A DNA stretch of 64,000 bases, taken from NCBI GenBank assembly GCA_949752745.1, contig OX457028.1, positions 27,368,645-27,432,644 on the forward strand, in the 5' to 3' direction. The notes under the pieces were generated by a model. It was not told the DNA's origin. It saw only the letters and a list, made by a program, of their open reading frames with translations, and did not search any database. The position numbers and the translations under genes were made by a program. Position 1 is the first letter of the stretch; every line of letters begins with the position of its first letter. The stretch comes from Protula sp. h YS-2021. Lineage: Eukaryota > Annelida > Polychaeta > Sabellida > Serpulidae. This document shows positions 12,525 to 24,370 of this stretch, one piece after another.

Positions 12525-14683
12525 ACATCATGCTTGGGAAGAGTTCACCGACGAGTCCTTTATGTAACCTTGTGATCTGAAACGAAATACAGCCACAGAA
12601 GTAACTCGTTTTTGCGACAGGGTTAAAGGAGAAATTCTGTAGTTATATCCGCTAGACCTTAAAGCTATGTCGTCACCAGCACTGTCGTTATAACGGATGT
12701 CGGTATAACGAGGATCTACTGTGTCGTCTATGTCGCTGCCAGTAACAGAAGATCTCAAGGGCTGGATTTATCCATGTGGGAATACCATAATCTTATTTTC
12801 GGTATTTTTTGAAAGACCTCAGCAATTACCAAAAGTATCCATGTAAAGAAATATCCTCCTTGTAGGTAGAGCTATAATTAGGGTGTGAGTTTGATATATG
12901 ATACAATATCAAGTAAACGACATCTTTACCGTACACGTCAGAATGCCTCATATATCACTTAGCATCACCCAATCTCAGCATTGTCCGCAAATTACCGAGA
13001 CGTTGCTAATAATTCAAAAGCCAATAACTGTTTTTTTATTGGTTTTCGGCCTAAATATAGCGTACTATTACATAATGATGACAAAAGCCACTCAACAGAA
13101 TATTAAAATTGAAGCCAGTTTTGATTGCTTGAGATTGCTGCTGGCGGGGGTGGGGGGGGGGGGGGCAAATTAGCGTCAGGCTTTTTCGGGAGGTGCCATT
13201 GACTGCCTCTTGAGTTGTCTACCCCCCCCCCACCCCCCTCCCGCTCCTATAAATGAACTCTTCCCAGCATGGCTTCTTGGCAATAGCACGTATTTCTGTT
13301 GTTGTTGACTTCATGAGGCTATCCATTTCACCCCTGTGTAAAAAGGTATGACGCCTCGAATCTGTTTCTTCGCTTTACATTTCCAGAATATGTATTAAAT
13401 TTTGATGTTGTTTTGTTCCATTCTTTCGTATATTAACATTTTTATTTATAGTTTTAAAACCCCTGAGATTTAGATTTATAAATTTATGCGCTGCAAATGC
13501 GTCCAACTATATAGAGACGAGTGACGTGTTTGTGACGTCACAGTGACACATGTAACTAAGTTCCTGCTTGCGAGGCCGGCCTTGTCACCCGCGCTTACTT
13601 AATATACGCGTGGAATTCTCTGCATTTTCTTCTCGATTTCCTGGTGCCAGCCTGGAGTTCTTTCATTACTTAAGAATGTCTATTAGGATTTTGCTTGCAT
13701 TTTTTTTTATCTGCTGTTTGTTTTGTGCCCTTCGCCCATGCTCAAGCTCAGTGTGTGTGTTGTGTGAAATCTCTAAGTTCAAACAGATGTTAGTCCCGCT
13801 GGGATTGGGGACTGCCATATGAGGGAGGAGTTGCTACATTGCCTGAGGGTGTATTTGCCTAGGCCCATATTTACTTATTATGTTTAATTTAATTTAAACT
13901 TTAAAAAAAGCTGTTACCACATGTTTTCATGTTTATAAACTGGAAATGATCTAATTTGTAGATACGCAATTTGTAAAATGCACTTCATATTAATAAGAAC
14001 ATCTTTGTGTCTTTCCACAAAAGTCGAAGTTTTTCGAAGGCGAGGGGGGGGGGGGGAGGGGAGAGAGGGAGGGGGGAGGGGGGCGTTTCCGGAAATCAGG
14101 TTATGGAAATAGATACAAACGAAAGTACATTAAAGTAGAAAAATGATGTTTAACAAAAAATAAAGACATAGAAGCTTGTACAAAATATAAAAATTAAGTT
14201 ATATTTTAAAAATTAAAAGAACGGGTGAAATGAAAGAAACTTGCAGATAAAAGAAATATGGTAATTCCTTGCCTGCATCGAATAACAAATCATTGCTTGC
14301 CATTTTGTATGTTTTAAAAATAAAAACTTCGATTTGAGCACGTCGTATATTGAGTTTGCAGTTATCGAATCTCTGCTGTCTCATTCTATTATACTGTAGG
14401 TAATCGATAACTCGAACCTCGCTTCATCACAAAAATAAGTATCAACATATTGAATATTAGAATTATTGAATGAGCGAGTACACACAATTACAAATAATTG
14501 AACCGCAGACATTGATTAAGTTATATTTTTATAGTTTGAGTTTTTGAAGTTTTGCTGATTGACTATGCCCTGTGTAAATCTGTAATGGTTTCTTTGATTT
14601 TATTTTACAGTATTGAAGCAAATCAGCATGAGAAATATCCCATCAATGAAGATGTCTATCCCGAAAACACGACAATATTGTGA
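283..14683 (+). CDS. Large cadherin, C-terminal part (CDH23/PCDH15-related), multi-exon, 5' end outside window
   Basis: Supported exons are 283-392, 1128-1313, 1936-2028, 2597-2812, 3453-3544, 3756-3845, 5768-5842, 7344-7574, 10102-10231, 11592-11824 and 14611-14683, with alternative last exons 7654-7669 and 12393-12471. All joins agree in phase except 2028 to 2597, where a small exon seems to be missing. The product has a cadherin repeat ending in DVNDNPPVF, another with ATDADSGDNA, then a membrane-adjacent domain (VNLIKDNHRM through TDITFVVIDKES), one hydrophobic helix and a tail. Calcium-binding cadherins of this type act in cell adhesion and in links between membrane protrusions. The membrane-adjacent segment resembles my memory of CDH23 and PCDH15, but the tail does not resemble vertebrate CDH23, so orthology is open. 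Arthropod Cad87A-type proteins are an alternative. Confidence 0.85.
1128..1313 (+). CDS. Cadherin exon b: second half of the repeat
   Basis: The exon encodes 61 full codons, including AFEVFHVEYSS, the LDHE variant of the cadherin LDRE motif in RAELDHEVAESYELYV, and a basic NNRKRRQ at its end. The acceptor at 1126-1127 is chosen because it restores phase with exon a; an AG at 1130-1131 would break the frame. The donor is gtcagt. RKRR matches a furin consensus and lies in a loop just before the last strand. Confidence 0.8.
1936..2028 (+). CDS. Cadherin exon c: DVNDNPPVF linker
   Basis: Joined to exon b it reads RRQATEQRTVRVIIEV and then QDVNDNPPVFHTPKYYTTG. DxNDNxPxF is the signature calcium-binding linker between cadherin repeats. 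The donor ACGG|gtttga is weak and leaves phase 1. The next recognised exon (2597) starts in phase 0, so about 15 residues of the next repeat are unaccounted for. Confidence 0.85.
2477..2532. repeat. Perfect 15-bp inverted repeat (hairpin) in an intron
   Basis: The arm TACGAAAGACCGGCA (2477-2491) is matched exactly by its reverse complement at 2518-2532, with a 26-nt loop. It sits 65 bp upstream of the next coding exon. It could be a small palindromic element or an RNA hairpin. Confidence 0.85.
2597..2812 (+). CDS. Cadherin exon d: last full cadherin repeat
   Basis: This phase 0-0 exon of 72 codons begins ATDADSGDNARVVYHI, the central calcium-binding motif, and contains NPTSGEIFTTREFTDSDLDR, the usual position of the LDRE motif. 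The donor gtctgt is weak, but joining to 3453 gives a smooth FVVVNLIKD. Confidence 0.9.
2930..3345. repeat. 24-bp minisatellite in a cadherin intron
   Basis: About 17 degenerate copies of a 24-bp unit with the core AAGTACAGCAAAGCTAGTAC. The unit has a length divisible by three and no stop in some frames, which creates long spurious reading frames on both strands. Confidence 0.85.
3453..3544 (+). CDS. Cadherin exon e: start of membrane-adjacent domain
   Basis: The acceptor is tttttctag and the donor gtaagt. The product reads VNLIKDNHRMVLSIRDK and ends in phase 2 within SRQYLTN. The xDNxRxxL pattern followed by a long helix is what I recall of the membrane-proximal domain of CDH23 and PCDH15. 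Confidence 0.85.
3756..3845 (+). CDS. Cadherin exon f: membrane-adjacent domain
   Basis: The frame set by the previous exon reads LLQNLTNHIIIIEKMTSR, with the other two frames closed. NLT is a potential N-glycosylation site. The acceptor is ttttttacag. The donor gtaatc leaves GG, completed by A at 5768. Confidence 0.85.
5768..5842 (+). CDS. Cadherin exon g: membrane-adjacent domain strand
   Basis: Only 75 bp, reading TDITFVVIDKESLALLTRDS. The pattern (T-x-V/I-x-F-x-x-x-D) matches the strand that precedes the last helix of the membrane-adjacent domain. The acceptor is atttcag and the donor gtaagc. Confidence 0.85.
6018..6980. repeat. 24-bp minisatellite with higher-order structure
   Basis: About 40 copies of a 24-bp unit containing GCATGTTTATGCCGTTGTG. 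Two unit types (ending TTTCTG or ATTCGG) alternate as a 48-bp higher-order unit at about 6200-6320 and 6425-6640. From about 6650 to 6930 a different order built on TTCCTG and TTTCTG variants takes over. The apparent Cys/Val-rich proteins in several frames are products of a stop-free 24-mer and not genes. Confidence 0.95.
7344..7574 (+). CDS. Cadherin exon h: transmembrane helix
   Basis: The exon carries a helical stem (NELGVVEAISTESKRSISDL) and then the membrane helix, about 24 hydrophobic residues including IALVAIAGLMILFMAIAILV and ending at ISWCR. The acceptor is gtttcag and the donor gtgagt, leaving AG. That AG can join to either 7654 or 10102, both of which restore Arg and Tyr after it. 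Confidence 0.92.
7654..7669 (+). CDS. Candidate alternative last exon: minimal tail RYKNK-stop
   Basis: A strong acceptor (tttgtttctttttacag) is followed by GTACAAAAACAAATAG. In phase with the membrane exon this reads RYKNK and stop. The ordinary next exon starts RYRKH, so both give the same kind of basic anchor after the helix. The result would be a cadherin with almost no cytoplasmic domain. A poly(A) signal is not close; the nearest AATAAA runs are near 8560-8570. Confidence 0.6.
7697..7915. repeat. 18-bp minisatellite, GTAGTTGGTTGTATGGGT
   Basis: About 12 degenerate copies, starting 28 bp after the stop of the short-tail exon. Confidence 0.85.
10102..10231 (+). CDS. Cadherin exon i: proximal cytoplasmic tail
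   Basis: The acceptor is acttacag and the donor gtacaa. Phase continues from the membrane helix: RYRKHPEKKSHYAANISS, then AMFIEPPSFLKEYETQ. The exon ends in phase 0. The EYETQ stretch is a possible conserved tail motif, but I cannot name a partner. Confidence 0.88.
10395..10700. repeat. 9-bp repeat of the CATGACAG/CATGTCAG type
   Basis: Roughly 30 nine-base units such as AGACATGAC, AGCCATGAC and AGCCATGTC run nearly without interruption. Because CATG is its own complement and GACATGTC is palindromic, both strands contain long stop-free frames. No coding meaning is inferred. Confidence 0.9.
10850..11575. repeat. 45-bp minisatellite ending just before a cadherin exon
   Basis: About 16 copies of a 45-bp unit containing GTGTTTACCATGACATGTGA. 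Copies at 11155-11430 are nearly identical and those at both ends have diverged. The last copy stops about 20 bp before the acceptor at 11590-11591, so the array lies in the branch-point region of that intron. The 45-bp period explains frames of 297 and 183 codons here. Confidence 0.93.
11592..11824 (+). CDS. Cadherin exon j: distal cytoplasmic tail with NPIY
   Basis: In phase 0 from exon i it reads SLAMYVPPDEPVQEQG and on through a Pro/Ser/Gln-rich stretch to SVNPIYQ. NPxY is a known binding motif for PTB-domain adaptors. The donor gtaagc leaves AG, which can be completed by C at 12393 or T at 14611, both giving Ser. GC content is clearly higher than in the flanking introns. Confidence 0.9.
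12393..12471 (+). CDS. Candidate alternative last exon: tail ending EVKL
   Basis: The acceptor caagcag has a moderate pyrimidine tract. In phase with 11824 the product reads SGIKAFHFGIDSESDN, then ESEITIEVKL and stop. An acidic stretch followed by a hydrophobic-x-hydrophobic end (V-K-L) resembles a class II PDZ ligand. No close AATAAA is visible downstream, where an (AAT)n tract begins at 12484. Confidence 0.55.
12484..12521. repeat. (AAT)n microsatellite
   Basis: About 12 uninterrupted ATA/AAT units just downstream of the alternative last exon. Confidence 0.95.
14611..14683 (+). CDS. Cadherin last exon: tail ending TTIL
   Basis: The acceptor ttattttacag is strong. In phase it reads SIEANQHEKYPINEDV, then YPENTTIL and stop TGA. 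The last residues fit a class I PDZ-binding motif (S/T-x-hydrophobic). The poly(A) signal at 14867 supports this as a normal 3' end. Confidence 0.88.
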
Positions 14684-14866
14684 AAAGACTATAAAGGTTC
14701 TTAACAACTTAAAAATGGGATTTGTTCAGAGAAATTCATGCAATGACTTCTCATCCCGTAAAAAATTACACTAACAACACAGACTGACAAGCAGTGAAAG
14801 AAAAAAACATCTTCGTAAATATATAAAAAGAAGCTATTTGTTGGCCTGTATGCGGGACACGGTGCT

Positions 14867-14872
14867 AATAAA
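14867..14872 (+). terminator. Poly(A) signal AATAAA of the cadherin gene
   Basis: AATAAA lies 184 bp after the TTIL stop codon and is followed by a T/GT-rich stretch, as expected for 3' end formation. Confidence 0.65.
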
Positions 14873-14889
14873 CGATGTTCTAGCTGCTT

Positions 14890-16560
14890 TAATCTTGTGT
14901 AATCTCGTGCTCAGTGTTATACATTCCATAGGGGGCTGCCCAGAAAGTACGCATGCCCGGTGTGGGGTAGGGTAGAGGGGCCAGGGGTAAGGGCTGTGTG
15001 TATTCGTCTGTTTTAGTCACTGGGTGGCGTCATAAAATTTACGAGTTACTGAGGGGGGGGGGGGGGGGGAGACGCAACAATGTCTAAACATGAAACTTTT
15101 GAGTAGCCCCTTAGTTTCCAAGTGGGTGCAGATCTGGGTTTGTATATAACAGTGTCAGGTTGTGAAATGTTTCTTGAAGTATCATGTACTGACCGGTAAA
15201 TAATGTTCAGGGTCTTAATTAAAAAGTTGATATTTTTATTGTATTTTCAGAAAAAAAATAACTAGTGACAGTATCTTTAAATTATAAAACAAATCGAGCG
15301 AGGGAATCAGATGAGTTAGTTTGTGAAGGAAAACTTCTTGTCCATTCAGCATAAATTCCTTTACACTTGGTGTGTGATTTATTTTTAAATTTCAACGTCA
15401 TGTTTTTTAAATTTAGAACACCGTAAAACAACGTGAACTTGAAAAGATCTCTCTGTTCATCGCGTGATGATAAATTTGTGCTTAAAAAATCTATGATTAT
15501 TTATTAGCATATAAACTGCGCAAAACTCACAAACGCCAAAGTTTGTCAGAAGATAATGCTAAAGAGACATGATTACGTATGCCGATGTATAGTGTATTGC
15601 AGTTTATTCGGCGCAATGCCGATTCTTCCGTGAGTAGTGTTGTTTCTGTAGAAATAACCTTATTGCGAGACTCTTCAGTGAGTAGTGTTGTTTCTGTAGA
15701 AATGACCTTATTGCGAGACTCCTCAGTGAGTAGTGTTGTTTCTGTAGAAATGACCTTATTGCGAGACCCGAGTGAGTGCATATTCCAAGGACATTGGTAC
15801 AGATTGCAGGTAGTGCGTTCTCGTGTACTTCATTGTACAAAATTGCACATGTTTTTCCTTAATTATCGCATCGTTTTGGGGAGCTTTTTCCCGTCACTTT
15901 CTACATATCATATCTAATTATGTGATCTTCATAAAATTTGGTTCCAGATTTCTTTGATATGTCTGCAGTAGTTAACGTGGGACTGATGTAAAACCCTTTG
16001 GTGTATCAGGCCGAGAGATAAAAGTATAGGGTATTTTCAAATTTTTTAAAGATGTGTTCAAAAATTTGAACAGGATATATTTTCTAAAGTCACTGGTGAA
16101 AACAATGCAAAGGGATCGATAAGGATTAAGTTCAGGGGTCGTTTGTGTTAATGTTAAATATTTTTTTGTGACTAGGAATATCAGCAAGAAATTGTGTTAA
16201 TTTTTAGTCGAAAACAGTGATCAAACTGTGAATTGCAATTTGATATTCTTTTCTCACGCTTATCTAGTTTTCTCTTTGCTTATACACGTGTGCGTATAGA
16301 ATAAAATTGAGGAAAATATATATATAAAAATTGTTGTGTGCTATGGTTGATTTATACTGTCTTATTTTGATTATTGAATAGTAATGTGGAGTGTATCGTG
16401 GCGTATTACACGAAAATCTTCATGTTTTAAATTATGACATCAAAAAGGGACTCTTTTCTAGGCATATCAAATGTGATAGTAATAATGAAAGATGCATAAT
16501 GTTCTGCAAGTTCATTCAGACCGCCCTTTAATTCACACAATATCATTCCAGTAATGTAGC
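14890..16560. other. Intergenic; no gene seen
   Basis: AT-rich sequence with a G run (15053-15069) and the 48-bp repeat listed separately. Nothing else with coding character is seen. Confidence 0.6.
15630..15773. repeat. Three tandem copies of a 48-bp unit
   Basis: Copies start at 15630, 15678 and 15726 and differ at only a few bases. Each begins GTGAGT and contains TTGTTTCTGTAG, so each looks like a splice donor followed 22 bp later by an acceptor. That spacing is too short for a normal intron. Confidence 0.95.
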
Positions 16561-16571
16561 ATGCGAAAGTT

Positions 16572-16665
16572 GTGTCGTGCATTAACCCTGGCATGCAACA
16601 GGCCCGTTTCATGGAAAGGCAAAACGCACGGATAAGTCGCATGCAAACAGCCTTTCCATGCTTTT
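16572..16665. repeat. Dispersed relative of the 18-19 kb satellite
   Basis: It contains GGCATGCAACAGGCCCGTTTC and GGAAAGGC in the same order as the satellite at 18.06-19.08 kb. It appears to be an isolated or ancestral copy. Confidence 0.6.
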
Positions 16666-17214
16666 ATTGTTTCCAAACCACTCTTATTTTTTTTACTTGT
16701 TCTCCCTTTATAATACGAACCGTACCGCTTTATACGAACCGTACCGCGAGAGAGGGAGGACATGACACACAAAATTATTTAGGCAGGGGGGGAGGGATTA
16801 AAATGGGATAAGTAGGAAGAAGAACAAGAACAAGAACAAGAAGAACAAGAAAAAAAATAACCATTATACAAAATAAAAAATAATAATGAGGAGAGAAATC
16901 CAACATCCGAAGCTGATTATTTGTTGTTTACATGTTGTGCCATTCCAACTTGGCTATCTTCTATAGCAAATGCGGGTGATTTACCTATTCATCTTCCAAC
17001 CTGTTTTTTTTTCTTCTAATTTTTTCTCCTTCCCAACCAAATCGGTTTTCACACATCTCCTCCGAGACGGTTTGAGCTAGAAAAACGCAACTTGTCAAAC
17101 ATATGGAGGTCGACAGGAACTGGAAAAATCTGGGAAATGGTTGACCTTGACCTTTATCTTCGAGGTTGAATTCAAGGCCAAATTTTTCAAATATCCATAG
17201 CACTATTATGGAAA

Positions 17215-17480
17215 TGCGTTTGGAACAGTGTTCCAGAACGCCCATTTGTTCCAGAACACCAATGGGTGTTTTGGAACAGTGTTCTAGAACACCTATGGAT
17301 GTTCCAAAAACACCCATGGGTGTTCTAGAACACTGTAGTAGTTGAATAATGGGGTTTCTAAAACATATATAATGGGGTTTCTAAAACATATATAATAGGG
17401 TTTCTAAAACAGTGACGTCATTGTTTTAGAACCCCCATGGGGATAGTAAAACAGTGACGTCATATGAACGTCATATGAAC
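17215..17480. repeat. Inverted and direct repeats rich in TTCTAGAA and TTCCAGAA
   Basis: GGAACAGTGTTC, TTCCAGAAC and TTCTAGAAC palindromes recur five or more times to about 17340. They are followed by three 29-30-bp copies of GGGTTTCTAAAACATATATA and then by TGACGTCAT motifs. The nTTCnnGAAn pattern resembles heat-shock elements, but no gene start is seen nearby. Confidence 0.7.
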
Positions 17481-18059
17481 GCCATAATCACGTTATAGGG
17501 ATAGTGGGCAGCCATTCAGACTGGGCAGCCAGACAAATGGGCAGCCGGGGCAAATGGGCCTCCGTAAAAAAAGGATCAACCGGACCATCGTAAAATCAAT
17601 TAAAAATGAGCAACCAATGACAGAGTTTCATTAAGCTTAGCTATTTTTAACCCAGAGAGCTCTGTCTCTCCACACGCATCACATCACGGCATACACAGGC
17701 AACAACTCTTTTTTTGGCTTTCTCGCTCTCCAAACACACATAACACCTACGGCGACCGGACAAACGGGCAGCTGGACAAACAGACAGCCGGACAAACGGA
17801 CAGTCAGACAAATGGACAATCATTTTTTTAATTTTTTATCTCTGAAAACGTCGTAAATGTCAAAATATGACGTCGTATAGACTTAGATGTGCGTAATTTT
17901 GCCCGATGGGTAGTCTTGTTTTGTGTTATGGGTGTCATACGGTTGGTGTAATGAGCCTCATAAAATGGAATGGTTTGATAATTCATCACGAAGAGCCCTT
18001 TCGAAAAGTGTAAAGATGTAAGCAAGTTCTCGGTCTGGTTGCACGTTGACGACTTTTGA

Positions 18060-19080
18060 ACGGGCTCTCTGCATGCCCTCTGACCATGCAACGGGCCAGT
18101 TTCATACCTCCCACCCATGCAGATGTTGTTTCCAATTTTTCTTTTTGAGCTTTACTTTGACTTTGGAAAGGCTTTCTGCATGCCCTCTGACCATGCAACG
18201 GGCCCGTTTCATACCTCCCACCCATGCAGATGTTGTTTCCAATGTTTCTTTTTGAGCTTTTCATTGGAAAGGCTCTCTGCATGCCCTCTGACCATGCAAC
18301 GGGCCAGTTTCATACCTCCCATCCATGCAGATGTTGTTTCCAATGTTTCTTTTTGAGCTTTTCATTGGAAAGGCTCTCTGCATGCCCTATGCCCATGCAT
18401 GCCCTCTGACCATGCAACGGGCCAGTTTCATACCTCCCATCCATGCAGATGTTGTTTCCAATGTTTCTTTTTGAGCTTTTCATTGGAAAGGCTCTCTGCA
18501 TGCCCTCTGACCATGCAACGGGCCAGTTTCATACCTCCCATCCATGCAGATGTTGTTTCCAATGTTTCTTTTTGAGCTTTTCATTGGAAAGGCTCTCTGC
18601 ATGCCCTATGCCCATGCATGCCCTCTGACCATGCAACGGGCCAGTTTCATACCTCCCATCCATGCAGATGTTGTTTCCAATGTTTCTTTTTGAGCTTTTC
18701 ATTGGAAAGGCTCTCTGCATGCCCTATGCCCATGCAACGGGCCCGTTTCATACCTCCCACCCATGCAGATGTTGTTTCCAATGTTTCTTTTTGAGCTTTT
18801 CATTGGAAAGGCTCTCTGCATGCCCTATGCCCATGCAACGGGCCCGTTTCATACCTCCCACCCATGCAGATGTTGTTTCCAATGTTTCTTTTTGAGCTTT
18901 TCATTGGAAAGGCTCTCTGCATGCCCTATGCCCATGCAACGGGCCCGTTTCATACCTCCCACCCATGCAGATGTTGTTTCCAATGTTTCTTTTTGAGCTT
19001 TTAATTGGAAAGGCTCTCTGCTTGCCCTCTGACCATGCAACGGGCCTGTTTCATACCTCCGACCCGTGCAGATGTTGTTT
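18060..19080. repeat. 101/118-bp satellite, ten copies
   Basis: The landmark ATGCAGATGTTGTTTCC occurs at 18117, 18224, 18325, 18443, 18544, 18662, 18763, 18864 and 18965, with a variant at about 19067. Spacings are 107, 101, 118, 101, 118, 101, 101, 101 and 102. The alternating 101+118 section is a 219-bp higher-order unit created by a 17-bp insertion in every second copy. Confidence 0.95.
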
Positions 19081-19169
19081 CGATTTTAATTATAATGCAA
19101 AGTGTTCTATTTTTTAAGGGGGGAGTAGTACAATTTTCTTCAAAAAGTTTCTTTTTTTCAAATTTATAG

Positions 19170-19310
19170 GCATGCAGAAACAATTTCTTCATAGAAAGGT
19201 TAAACGCACAGCTAAGATTGGAAAGGCTATCTTCATGCCTCGCACCCATGAAACGGGCCCGTTTCACGCCTTGTGGCCGTGAAACAGGCCCGTTGCATGG
19301 ATATGGTGAA
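19170..19310. repeat. Diverged satellite-related sequence
   Basis: It shares GGAAAGGCT, ATGAAACGGGCCCGTTTCA and the order of motifs with the adjacent satellite, but it is not part of the regular array. Confidence 0.6.
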
Positions 19311-19329
19311 AGCATGCAACAAGTAACAC

Positions 19330-20990
19330 TTCTCAGCACTAATATAATGTGTTTATTTTATGTTCACCAGTTTTCTATTTGGAGCATTTGTATGTGAATA
19401 TTGGCAAATTATTTCCCACTGGTTTACAAAATACTTACGCTTCTATTTTTTTCAGTAATTGCTTTTTATCTAATATATTTTGTATCAGTGGATATTGCTA
19501 TCAACAATAAACAAAAATAAAAATTGGTTGAGATATGTTTTATTCTTAATATTTCCATTATAGAAACACACTATGGTCTAGCGTAGTTGTACAAAATTGG
19601 TGAACCAAACATTTCCAATTGAATGTATTTGCAAAATATCTACCTTACAAAATATAACAAAAAAAATACAACGCACAGACGTATGTAGCGCCGACTGGTT
19701 AGCCAGTGCGACAGCTAACTGACAACCACCGTTAAGAAGTCAACAAACGCAACACTGATTGCTTACAATTTCTTTCGACTTTGGGATGAGTCGAGCCTTT
19801 GCCTTTGCATACCTGCCATTACGTACCCTCACGAAAGACGTTTCGTGCATTCGTGAAACGTTTTGTGCATTCGTGAAAGCCGTTTCGTATCTTTTATGCA
19901 AAGTTTATTACAATTGTTTGCAGTACTCAACCAATTAATGTTTTTTTTTTTTCAGAAATTAGAGAAAATATCTGGTACTGTTTTATTGAATTAGTGATGT
20001 ATAATGCACGAGATGGAGTGTTGATGCATGGACGTCGTCAATATATTTGAGTATCTGTGTGTGTTTGTGTGTATGTGTGTGTATTGTATATCCTTTGATA
20101 AGCTGTAACGACTGAATGAATTGAGTTCAAATCAAACGATTTATTTCTGTATGTGCAAAATTTTTCACAGCTATTTTAGTCGGATCACCTTCTCTGCTGA
20201 ATAAACAATGATTATTATACTGCTGTGTGTGTGTATAAACCGTACAGTATAACTATGAAGTCACAATTTTAAATACATGTAATTGCAAAAATAAACGTTA
20301 TCAGTAAAGGTACGAAGCGTCCTACACAGATACAAAACGTTACCTGGTTAAACGTGAGCTAATTTGTTGATTTATTCGGAGTTCTGCAAAAAGTATTGGC
20401 TTAAAATCAACCTAAGAGCATCTCTAAAACAGAAAGCAGATTAAAGTCTAGTTACAATTGCACATCTCTGCAAAACGGCATAAGCCCGAAAGGCCAACAA
20501 CCAGAATCGTCCTGTCACCTTCCTATCTGCATGCAAGAGAATTTCATTTTTCTTCTCTTAATTTCAAAATTTTTTCCAGTTTTAGTTCCAGTTCCTAGTC
20601 CTTAGCGGAAATAATTTATTCCACACTTGATAAAAGTTAAACAGCAAATCGCTGTGTGAACGCGACTGTAAATAGCTTTCAGGACATTGCTTTCGGAGGT
20701 CAAAGTCACATGTGTTACTGCCAACATATCTGGTTACGGCCTTGCCTTTTTTGTTCTGGTTTATGATTTGGATTGACCAAAATCCATCGCTGCAGACCAA
20801 AGAAAGGCTTGCAGACTCCATCACGTAGTAACGCGGAAAATAAGACCTGATTGGTTGCACATTCTGTCAGCTGACACGGAAAATATTTCCTGATTGGTTG
20901 ATCAGGAATCGAGGAAAAGAACCGACCAGCAACCAATTAAGCACAGTACCATGTGATGGCGACTTTCCATCGACCTCCAGAGTAAATCGT
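19330..20990. other. Intergenic; no gene seen
   Basis: AT-rich. Holds a short repeat of TTTCGTGCATTCGTGAAA type (19840-19890) and GT-rich tracts (20058-20085, 20224-20235). No exon is recognised. Confidence 0.55.
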
Positions 20991-20996
20991 TACTTC

Positions 20997-23567
<2,571 letters not shown>

Positions 23568-23914
23568 AAACATGTACAAAAAAGCTCATATTTGTTGGGT
23601 GCCGAAAATTCTCCCCTCCCCTCCTCCTAACAATAAACGATGGCATCGCAATGATGGAATTTATGAAAACGCCATATGTTCTAGGCTTCTTTGCATTCAG
23701 TAGACTGCCCAATTGTCTGCACTTTAGTGCAAAAGGTACATGAAATACCTGCTTAATACACCACCAGAACAGCCGTGTTTAGCTGACAGCCGACTTGTTT
23801 AGCTTAAAACGGAGCTACATTTAAAACAGCCAGTATTATTTATCAAATGATAACAACCACCGTGTAAATGCAATGAAAGACGGTACCATTGTCCAGATGT
23901 GAGAGCGATTTTTC

Positions 23915-24283
23915 TCACGAAGCAATCGGCGGTAATGTGGAAGCGGACGGTTTTACGCCAGATTCCATTCCCGTAAAAGTGCTGTGGAACCTTTTCATAG
24001 ACACTCTGTGGCTCATACTGCTTCGTTTTCTATTGCTGATAGGCACGGGTTCACAATCGGCGCGGCGCTGTTCGTTCGATATTGCTAGCGACAGCTGAAA
24101 GGACACCATATCGGCAAGGAGTCTTTCCGTGCTGCAAGGTTTACTTCTGATGTTGGTTGACGTACTGGTCATACAAGTAGTGCTCTTATCCGTGCTGTTT
24201 TGCGACCCGACATAAATGGTCCGGGATTGTTTGGTCAATGGAACCTGACCACCTGGACTAGGTGAACTTGAAGCGCAACCCAT
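23915..24283 (-). CDS. Candidate small gene or exon: N-myristoylation-type protein, 122 aa
   Basis: The minus-strand frame starts MGCASSSPSPGG and ends at TGA (23915-23917). M-G-C with Ser at position 6 is the standard context for N-myristoylation plus palmitoylation, which would tether the product to the cytoplasmic face of membranes. The body is Ser/Thr-rich. It has one likely helix (TERLLADMVSFQLSLAIS) and then a basic stretch (SNRKRSSMSHRVSMKRFHS) that could touch lipid or be phosphorylated. Base composition is more balanced than in the AT-rich flanks. I do not recognise the family. The start is inferred; the frame stays open upstream through a poly(A) tract, so this may be an exon. It could also be a chance frame. 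Confidence 0.4.
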   Translation of the reverse strand: MGCASSSPSPGGQVPLTKQSRTIYVGSQNSTDKSTTCMTSTSTNIRSKPCSTERLLADMVSFQLSLAISNEQRRADCEPVPISNRKRSSMSHRVSMKRFHSTFTGMESGVKPSASTLPPIAS

Positions 24284-24370
24284 TTCCAGTGGCGTCTGTT
24301 GCGCTTGACGAGTCGAATACTGATCGTTCAACAATTCTTTTTTTTTTTTTTTTTTTTTGTTCCGCTGCAA

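Noticed and set aside
15579..15917. Plus-strand frame with three SSVSSVVSVEMTLLRD repeats
   Set aside because: A 48-bp tandem repeat in frame by length alone. No start context and no relation to a gene.
24338..24358. Poly-T as evidence that the MGCASSS frame is a processed retrocopy
   Set aside because: On the minus strand the poly-A lies upstream of the frame, not after its 3' end, so it is not the tail of this unit.
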